A stretch of DNA of 64,000 nt, from the NCBI RefSeq assembly GCF_002775205.1, contig NC_036462.1, positions 30,545,084 to 30,609,083 on the forward strand, written 5' to 3'. Both the position numbers and the translations under genes were made by a program. This document shows positions 52,551 to 64,000 of the stretch, piece after piece; the stretch's first letter is position 1, and the number at the start of each line of letters is the position of its first letter. This stretch comes from Xiphophorus maculatus (taxonomy: Eukaryota; Chordata; Actinopteri; Cyprinodontiformes; Poeciliidae). A model generated the notes under the pieces. It had not been told where the DNA came from and searched no databases. It saw only the letters and a list, made by a program, of their open reading frames with translations.

Positions 52551-53722
<1,172 letters not shown>

Positions 53723-56682
53723 TCATATCAACAGGACAATAGACAGGGGATGCAAATATTGGCTGGCTCAGAAATTAAAATGCATCCCCCCTACATTAAT
53801 AGACTAGACAGTAAAGGATGATATAAAATGTTCTATATAACGGGCTTCTGTTTTGTAATGCTTTAAGCTATTATGGTGTTAAAAGAAAAATCGGGGGAAT
53901 TTCAAACCATCTGCGGAGAACATTTTCATCAGACACTGAAAAACCTTCGACTCATACAGTCTGTCTCAATAAAGGTGTAAAAAACCGTATTTATTTCAAA
54001 TAATCTGCGAAATAAAAACCCACCGAAGTTTCGTCTTCGGTCATATTTCAGAAATAATAACGCCTCGAATCAGAAACGAGGTAAAACAAGAAACTTTTTT
54101 TCTTCGCCGTTAGGCACTTTTAACAGCAAACCAAACGCGACGTTTCGGTGAGGATCAACCTTCTTCAGGCCGTTTGCTGTTCCAACTGAGGAACTCAGTG
54201 CAACAACAACTATTTATAAACAAAAACTCCAAACTTCGAATTTACAAAGTATTTACAGTCAGCCGGGCTCTGATTGGCCCTTAGGATTCATATTGTAACG
54301 TCATCTGTATCCATGAGGGAGGATGAGGATGATGATGTCATCATTCTGGGGAGGACAGAGCTGCAGACACACACTCTTCTGTTTCTGAATCTGTTGTGGG
54401 TAAAATGTGTTTTTCCTCTAAACCCTCCACTAGAAACAAAAATATAAGATCCTTATTTCAGAAGAACATTGCTACTACACCTTATGTGACCCACTACTGG
54501 AGACAGTTTTTGTTTCTGATATCAAATGGTCAACGGTTTGGACTCTGCCCTCCAAATACATCATTAGGAACAAACCTTGTGATGTGTGCTTCAAACTTCT
54601 CCACTGGTGCTACCCTGCAAAACAAAACCTGCCCCAGGATATAGACCGTAGCTGCTCTTTCTGTAATTTGGACAATGAGACAATAGTCCACTTATTCTGG
54701 AGGTGACCCTTCGCTGTCTCATTCTGGAAAGACGTTGTTTATTATATTCAATCTCATATTCTCAAGCACAAGATCTTGTATTCTTCATTGATGACCCTTC
54801 CTTCCACTGCATCATCGTGCACCTCCTTTTCAGCCATGTCCCAAACCTCACAATGACACAATGGACAAAACAAAGGAAGTCGCAAACTGCTACTTCTTAG
54901 CAGATCCGTGGCTAGTTGTCAGAGCTGAGCATCATCACTCACTCTAAATTTTGCTCACTCTAAATTGCGTGTCAATCATATGAAAACCTTAAAAGTCATA
55001 AATAGGCCACCCATTCCCTTCGTAGCTATGTGCTTTTAAAATGTAAGGTGATTGCGCCCTCTACTGGTGATTACGGAGCACTGGGATCAGTCAGACTGTT
55101 GGTATTGGAATAATAGAAGCAGCTGGGCTGCAGTACACTGCCGGTATCTCTGGCCCTCTCTGTTACTCATTGCTTCTTCAGTTGAATTGAATTGAATTCA
55201 AAAATACTTTGTTGATCCCAAAGTAGAGGAATAAAGCATTCTATCCCTGAAATTGTGATTCCTTAAAACCTGATGCTTCCAGTGTTCAGGTTCATTTTCT
55301 GTCTGAACACATAGGAAATCTTAAAAACTAAGTTTCTAGTTGTTTCCATCATTTATGTGTCTGTTAGGAGTGTTGAAATGGAGTTACAACAATGTGGGAA
55401 AAATAAACGTTTTCTCACCGAGAGAAGCTTAAAATGGCCATTTCTTAAAATCTGATGCCTGTTTTGAATGTTCAGATTGATTTAGTGTCTGAGCACACCA
55501 CGAAGCTTAAAATGGAAGTTTCTAGTTATTTTTGAACAGACACATGTTTGTATGGGGTTAGTGCCAGTGGACGCCTTATTTCCATTTCCATCTGCCTCCT
55601 ACAAATGAATTTGGAGTTGCTCTTTATTTCCCAAAGTTATGGGGGGAGGAAAGGAGAGAATCGATATTTCAGCTGCCAGAAATAATCCGTTCCCCCTCCC
55701 TAACATGGGAACAAATTAATTTTCCAGAAAATCTTTAACGGTGCTTATTCCTCTCTTCATCAACAACGAATCCTGTGAATTTGGTGACATTTTATCATTA
55801 TTTGCCAAAGTTATGAGGGGGGAATTGTATATTTTAGCCATCTGAAATAATCCGTTTCCCCTCTATAACATGGGAACAAATGTTAAACAAGTCTTTAACT
55901 CTGTTTATTCCTCTCTTCATCAACAATAAATTATGTAAGTTTGAAAACATTTGCTCATTATTTGCCAAAGTTAAAAGGGGGAACCACATATTTTAGCTGC
56001 CTGAAATAACCTGTTCCCCAGACATAACATGGGAGATAATTGTTTTTCTCACAATCTCCTTTAACTGTTCTTAGTCTCCTCTTCATCAGTAACAAATCCT
56101 GTGAATTTGGTAATATATACCCTTTATTTACCAAACTTACTTGGGGGGAACCATATATTTTAGCCACTTGAAAAAATTTGTTCCCCCTCCATGACATGGG
56201 ACCTTATTATTTTTTCACAAACTCTTTAACTATGTCGATTCCTCTCTTCATCAACAACAAATCCTGTGGATTTGGTGACATTTGATTATTATTTTCCAAA
56301 GTTAAAGGAGGAGAACCAAATACTTTAGCCACCTGATATAATCCGTTCCCACTCTATAACATGGGAATAAATTAATTTACCAGCAACTCTTTAACTGTTG
56401 CTTTGGAAACATTTGCTCTTCATTTCACAAAGGTAAGGGGCTTTGGGGTTTAAACTATCTTTCCATAGCTACCTTATATTAAAGTCCTGTAAGGATAAAT
56501 ACCAAACATAGTTTTCAAAATGTCACTTATTAACCATTATACAACATACATAAACCAACACACCACAGCAAACTCAGGAACCTAAGGCAAACATGCAAAG
56601 TACTGATTTTACTGGTTTTATTTTTTGCTTAATTGATGATATTGTTTGTTTTTTTGCCCCTGTTTTATTTATTTTTCTGCAG

Positions 56683-57097
56683 GCTGAGGTTGATGCTGCT
56701 GTCCAGCTGCTACTGAAGCTGAAAATGGGCTACAAACAGATGACTGGTCAGGACTACAAAGCAGGACGTCAGTGAACGATGCTGCGCCGAACAACAGAAC
56801 GGCAGCAGATTTGGCCGGTGAGGACGACACGGTGGATCCATGGACCGTTTCAAACCACCAACGCCAAGGGAGCCGATTATGACAAATTAATAGGTGAGAG
56901 TCCAGTTAGCTTTAAGTCTGAGGGGAGGGATAATCCACCGTGGCGGATTGATAAACAATGCTTTCTCTTATTTCATTTTATTTTGTATTTTTAGTGAGGT
57001 TTGGGAGCAGTAAAATCGACCAGGAGCTGGTGGATAAAGAAGGTTTGTGGACAGAAGCCCCATCACTTCCTACGAAGAGGAGTTTTCTTCTCACACA
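56683..57097 (+). pseudogene. wars1: wars1 exon fragments, copy E
   Basis: The exons are at 56683-56893 and 56995-57097. An additional A in the run near 56853 shifts the first exon again relative to the other units. Confidence 0.83.
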
Positions 57098-58544
57098 CAT
57101 GTTTGTTCTTCCAATTAATAACTGACAGATTAATCATATTAATGCAAAACTTTTCACATTATAACTATGAACTTCAGTGTGCTTTATTTTAGTGCATAAT
57201 TTAGCATAATGTTTTACATCTTTTGGAAATAAAAATGATTTCCGATTGTTTTCAGCTCCCTCACTGCAAAAAACACTAAACCTCACCACGTAGTTTTGGT
57301 CCAGTTTATTGTGCAAACATCTTAGTACATTTAGGATAAGACACAACTAACTTATGAGTAACTTTTCAGGAAGATATAGGAGCTTGTTTTACGTCAGTGA
57401 TTCCTTAATATTGATGGAAAAAATACTAGATTATTTCACTTATAACTGGGGAAGAATGTTTTGTTTTAAGTATCATATTCTGTGAATGGAACTAATAATT
57501 CTTCAGCAATTTTAAGGAATTATTTACTTAAACAAGCTTCTATATCTTGCTGAAAAGTTTAGTCATTTTTGTCTTATTTTAAGTGTACTAAAATATTTCA
57601 CTAGAAACTGGACAAAAAGAAAAAAAAAACTTGGTAAAGTGTTGTCTTCAAAATTCAACTTTACTGATCCCAAAGGGAAATTAAATGTTGTTGTGAGTCA
57701 TATAGATTTGGTTTATGATAACATTACCCAAACCACGAATTTCAGTAATTACATTCAAACTAATCAAACTCAATTTCTCAGAAAATAATCCTAAATAATA
57801 ACTAATTAAAATGGATTTTAAACACAGAAATAGTCTAATTATGGTAAGGCTGAACAATATTACAATATCATGAAATAAGTGTCTTATATCTGTATCAATA
57901 ATGTTTTTGTTAGTTTTTCTGTTTCAATATTTGGAATACATTCTTGTTTAATCCATAGTTTTCACATCACAATGCTTTTTAATTTCTTTTTTTTATTTCT
58001 AAGCAATTATGAGGAATGGAGGTGAAACCAGAAACTGCTGCTGCGCAAGTGACTCAACAGGCTGTTGCTAGGTAACCAAAGAGCGAGAACATTATTTGAT
58101 TCCACCAACCTTGCTTAGCTAGAGAGAGGTTGAGTTGGCGTCAGCTGGGTCAACAGGCCCGTTTCCCCTTTTTCTGTTTTCGGACACAATGTTTCCTTTT
58201 GACCTGTGGTCCTCGCACCCTGCTGTGCCAGTCCATTGGCTCCCCAGTGTGGATTTCAGCCTTGGTGGCATATTACCAGCTGAACTGTCTCCAATAGCCA
58301 TCAGCTAAGCCGAGCAGCGTTCAGCCGTAAAGTTTGTTTTTATTCAAACTTCAGCAGTTTTCTAGTTGTTCTGCTGAGGCAGTGACATCAATGTGTGACA
58401 TCACGCAAATTGATGTCACAAAGAGCGATGCACACTTTGTGGAGCTAGAGGGCATCACAGAGCTGCACGCTTGAATTCTACGGTCATAACCATTGAAGAA
58501 GAGAGACAGAGAGCACGTAGTAGTATCCTAACAAGAGATTGAAA

Positions 58545-59666
58545 ATGAAAGCTTTTCGAGATAAAGAGGCAAATTCTAACACACAAGTAAAGAAAATCAT
58601 TGAGAAGTTTTTGGATTTGTCCAGAGAAACGGGATCAACAATGAGTCGCAGCAGTAAGACATCATCTTGTGATTCTGGAAAGGAAAAAAGTACAACAGAC
58701 ATTAGCTGAAGAGACACAGAAGCCCCATGGAATATTGAACGAAGTTGGCAATGATGTCCATTGTAAAACAGTCTCTGATTGAAAGAAATGAGGAGCTGAA
58801 GATGCAAGTTCTGAACATAGAACAAGCTGCATTTGAAAAAGACAAGCTTCAAGACAAAGACGAGGAATTAAACAAACTGTTGCACGTAAACAAAACGTTA
58901 AAGGAGAACAACACCACCCTGGAGCAGAATACCACTGCCTTGGAGAACAAAAGCACCTCCCTGAAGCAGAGAATCAATGCCCTGGAGAAGGAAAAAAACA
59001 CCCTGCAGCAGGAAAAAACTGCCCTAGGGCAGAAAAGCCACCGCTCTTCAGCAGAGAAACAATGTCCTGGAGAAAAGAAAAAAATACGCTGGAGCAGGAA
59101 AAAAACTGCCCTAGGGCAGAAAAGCACCGCTCTGGAACAGAGAATTAACACCCTGGAGAAAGAAAAAAGTACCCTGGAGAAGGAAAAAACTGCTCTAGGA
59201 ATAAAAACACGACTCTGGAACTATAAACCATGCCCTGGAAAGGGAAAGAAATACCCTGGAGATGGAAAACACCATTTTCGATGAGATAAACACCGTCTTG
59301 GAGCAGAAAAGAGCCTCCTTGGAGGAGAAAAGCAACTTCTTGGAACAGATAAACAACCGCCCTGACGCGGAGAAGCACCTCTCTGGAGCAGAAATGTTCT
59401 ATCTTGGAGAATATAACAACACCGCCTTGGAGCAGGAAAACGAGATCCTGGAGCAGAAAAATACTGACTTAAAGAATATGAACACCGACCTGCAGCTTAA
59501 ACTGGAGCAGCTGAACCAGAAAACCAGCGAAAACATCAAATCAGTTTCAGATCAGCTACAGAAGCAGCCTATATTCAGACGTGTCATCAGTGGCGTCTCC
59601 AATACCTTCCTGAAAATGTACCAAACAGGTACTATAAGGTACTGGATTGACACTTGGTACTGCTAA
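58545..59666 (+). pseudogene. Coiled-coil ORF, copy E, frame interrupted
   Basis: This is copy-B type sequence with many one-base indels, including near 58685, 58750, 59038, 59075, 59200 and 59415. The longest open piece starts at an internal Met (58745). Most changes extend or shorten A- or G-runs, so consensus error is likely. Confidence 0.6.
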
Positions 59667-60011
59667 ATAAAGAAGTGTGATGAGGGCTCCAAGCTTCATG
59701 CTTGAGTATCTGTGGCAGAAAGACTAGAGGACAACAGAACTACCGTGTCAGGGGAGCTTGACACTTGGGGACTTATGGTGGAAAAGCTTAACGCTTGAAA
59801 GATGTGACAGGAGAGCTTGAGGCCCGCAGGACTGCGGTGCCATGGGAACTTGAGGCCATCGAACACAGGTCTCCTTCGTCACCAGACAATTCCTTTGTCG
59901 CCAGGTCATCAGACCCTTATTTATCTTATGAACTCTAGTTTTGCTTTTATTTTAGTTAGGCGTCAGATGAAGAGCTTGGTCTGCTGACCCCAAGCTCCTC
60001 CCGGCCTGCCT

Positions 60012-60366
60012 CCAGGGCTTCGTAGCGAGTCCTGTTGGTCTCCAGGCTGACCTCCAGGGCTTCGTAGCGAGTCCTGTTGGTCTCCAGGCTGACCTCCAGG
60101 GCTTCGTAGCGAGTCCTGTTGGTCTCCAGGCTGACCTCCAGGCTTCGTAGCGAGTCCTGTTGGTCTCCAGGCTGACCTCCAGGCTTCGTAAGCGAGTCCT
60201 GTTGGTCTCCAGGCTGACCTCCAGGGCTTCGTAGCGAGTCCTGTTGGTCTCCAGGCTGACCTCCAGGGCTTCGTAGCGAGTCCTGTTGGTCTCCAGGCTG
60301 ACCTCCAGGGCTTCGTAGCGAGTCCTGTTGGTCTCCAGGCTGACCTCCAGGGCTTCGTAGAGGGTC
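60012..60366. repeat. 42-bp minisatellite, 8 units (unit E)
   Basis: Eight units with single-base length changes near 60142, 60182 and 60190. Otherwise as in unit B. Confidence 0.93.
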
Positions 60367-61936
60367 CCATCGGCCTCCAGGTTCGTATTTGGTTTATGTA
60401 TGTTGTATAATGGTTCATAAATTACATTTTGAAAACTATGTTTGATATTTATCCTTACAGGACTTTAATATAAGGTAGCTATGGAAAGATAGTTTAAATC
60501 TCAAAGCCCCTTACCTTTGTGAAATGAAGAGCAAATGTTTCCAAAGCACAGTTAAAGAGTTGCTGGTAAATTAATTTATTCCCATGTTATAGAGTGGGAA
60601 CGGATTATATCAGGTGGCTAAAGTATTTGTTCTCCTCCTTTAACTTTGGCAAATAATTTCTGGCAGCTGAAATATCGATTCTCTCCTCTCCTCCCCCCAT
60701 AACTTGGGGAAATAAAGAGCAACTGTTTCCAAATTCTGAAAAAATATTATGTGATAGCATGTAATATACTATAAATTTCCTTAATCCAGTAATCTGTCAT
60801 ATTTTACATTAGAACAGGATTTACCAGGAAGTCTACACTCTCATCTTTTCAGGAAGTCTTAATTTTTGTGCCCTGCTATCAGCAGCTTCCATCCTCTATC
60901 AGCAACGAACAATTAGAAATACACACTACGTGTTGGAAAACTGTGTTTGGTGACTGACTTTTATTTTCAGACTTAAGTGACAAAAGTTGGAAAAAGAGCG
61001 ATTCTCTTGGCGTTTAAAATAACAACACAAAACAGCGTAAGAAGACCTCGTTTATTTATTTATTTACAATTCTGTTATAGCTTCTTTTTAAAACAACATC
61101 TGCCGATTAAACTGAATGTTTACAACCTTGACATGATTATATGAGTTGTTTTAGTTTGTGTATGAGTTATATGAGTTGTCTTCCATTTCTCGGCCCGAGA
61201 AGGAGAAGGATCAGGCTGGAAAGCTCTGAGCGGAGAGAGAAAACATTCTCAAGCTATTAGATGGAGAAAAAGAAGCAATGTTTGGTTTTTCTTCTTTCTT
61301 TAAAAACCCACATCTCATCCTGTCCTTAACAGACTCAGACAGGAGAAACTGCCCTGTAGTGTAAACATTTATGTGACATAGTTTAATAGTGTGTAAAATC
61401 AGCCATCTGACTCTCAGCCTTGAGTAACGTTTTACTCAAATGATCTGAAAATGATGGTCAGATCATTTTCAGATCATTTTCAGATCATTTTCAGATCTGA
61501 CCATCTGAAAGGATCAGATCCGCCTCTCTGGCTGCAATGCGCGCTCCCGACAACAGGGGGCGCGGATTTTCCACAGGGTAACAGAATTTTCAGCACGGAT
61601 CGTGCAAGTGACGACACTCTGCGGACATAGAAATGAAGACGTAGATGTGGCCTCTAACCCTGAAAGCTTTAACGTCAGTATCGCCCCCTTTGCGTCGGGT
61701 GGACGCAGCTCCCCGCGGTCCGGACCGACGCAGCTAAACACCAGCTGACCAAATCCAGCTGCTTCGTGGAGCTTTATTGTAAGAAAATAAAATAATTTTA
61801 TGATTGAAAATTTTGTATTGAAATTTTCTTAATTTCTATGGAAGCCCGTTTCCGTCACTCTGTTAAAAAAATAAATGATCTCATTATGATATAGTATCTC
61901 AAAATAATGAGTTACTATCTCATTATAATGAGACAG

Positions 61937-63108
<1,172 letters not shown>

Positions 63109-64000
63109 TCATATCAACAGGACAATAGACAGGGGATGCAAATATTGGCTGGCTCAGAAATTAAAATGCATCCCCCCTACATTAATAGACTAGACAGTAA
63201 AGGATGATATAAAATGTTCTATATAACGGGCTTCTGTTTTGTAATGCTTTAAGCTATTATGGTGTTAAAAAGAAAATCGGGGGAATTTCAAACCATCTGC
63301 GGAGAACATTTTCATCAGACACTGAAAAACCTTCGACTCATACAGTCTGTCTCAATAAAGGTGTAAAAACCGTATTTATTTCAAATAATCTGCGAAATAA
63401 AACCCACCGAAGTTTCGTCTTCGGTCATATTTCAGAAATAATAACGCCTCGAATCAGAAACGAGGTAAAACAAGAAACTTTTTTTCTTCGCCGTTAGGCA
63501 CTTTTAACAGCAAACCAAACGCGACGTTTCGGTGAGGATCAACCTTCTTCAGGCCGTTTGCTGTTCCAACTGAGGAACTCAGTGCAACAACAACTATTTA
63601 TAAACAAAAACTCCAAACTTCGAATTTACAAAGTATTTACAGTCAGCCGGGCTCTGATTGGCCCTTAGGATTCATATTGTAACGTCATCTGTATCCATGA
63701 GGGAGGATGAGGATGATGATGTCATCATTCTGGGGAGGACAGAGCTGCAGACACACACTCTTCTGTTTCTGAATCTGTTGTGGGTAAAATGTGTTTTTCC
63801 TCTAAACCCTCCACTAGAAACAAAAATATAAGATCCTTATTTCAGAAGAACATTGCTACTACACCTTATGTGACCCACTACTGGAGACAGTTTTGTTTCT
63901 GATATCAAATGGTCAACGGTTTGGACTCTGCCCTCCAAATACATCATTAGGAACAAACCTTGTGATGTGTGCTTCAAACTTCTCCACTGGTGCTACCCTG
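63109..64000 (+). repeat. Tandem unit F (start only)
   Basis: This is the first ~890 bp of a further unit, collinear with 7084-7980. It ends in the L1 remnant at the window edge. Confidence 0.93.

Larger units (their letters stand above)
55608..60735 (+). mobile_element. Fold-back element, copy E
   Basis: It spans 5.13 kb, with five 165-bp units in the left arm. It pairs with copy B in diagnostic substitutions. Many one-base length differences lie in its coil ORF and minisatellite. Confidence 0.75.

Overview
The window is vertebrate nuclear DNA, almost certainly from a teleost fish. The host exons (aldh1l2, tp53rk, a serinc C-terminus, nuf2, wars1 and a C1orf50 homolog) read as fish proteins. 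The repeats are also fish-like: L1- and L2-type LINE ends, a Tc1 MITE, a hAT MITE, a CACTA-like hairpin MITE and long TG/TA microsatellites.

Layout. Two tandem arrays of a 9,374-bp unit flank a 15.2-kb single-copy block. Units A (1-7083, left-truncated), B (7084-16457) and C (16458-25383) lie on the left. The single-copy block is 25384-40532. Units D (40533-53722), E (53723-63108) and F (63109-64000, cut by the window) lie on the right. Each full unit holds, in order: an L1 LINE remnant; a fold-back element of about 5.1-5.3 kb with long inverted arms; an unassigned small exon pair; 5' exons of the C1orf50 homolog; and a 536-bp hAT MITE sitting exactly on the unit junction. The fold-back element carries two decayed wars1 exons, a CACTA-like hairpin, a one-exon coiled-coil ORF of about 371 codons and a 42-bp minisatellite. 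Unit C runs into the last exon of the C1orf50 homolog. Unit D is the only unit that keeps 3.6 kb of nuf2 fragment plus LINE sequence, so it looks like the ancestral left end.

Single-copy block. It contains the C1orf50 terminal exon, the 3' 14 exons of aldh1l2 (minus strand), the last two exons of a serinc gene (plus strand) and a complete two-exon tp53rk (minus strand). aldh1l2 and serinc are both cut at their 5' sides and face each other across 1.2 kb of non-coding DNA.

Main inference. Unit D pairs with A, and E with B, in diagnostic substitutions. In the compared parts D/E differ from A/B mostly by one-base run-length changes. Positions 46640-64000 therefore look like a second, noisier pass over 1-17361. 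This implies a higher-order period of about 46.6 kb (A-B-C plus the single-copy block), a circular molecule, or an assembly-graph loop. The mixture of truncated genes inside an amplified array also recalls B-chromosome or eccDNA-derived DNA, but that part is speculation. The most novel object is the fold-back element with captured wars1 exons and heptad-repeat ORFs.
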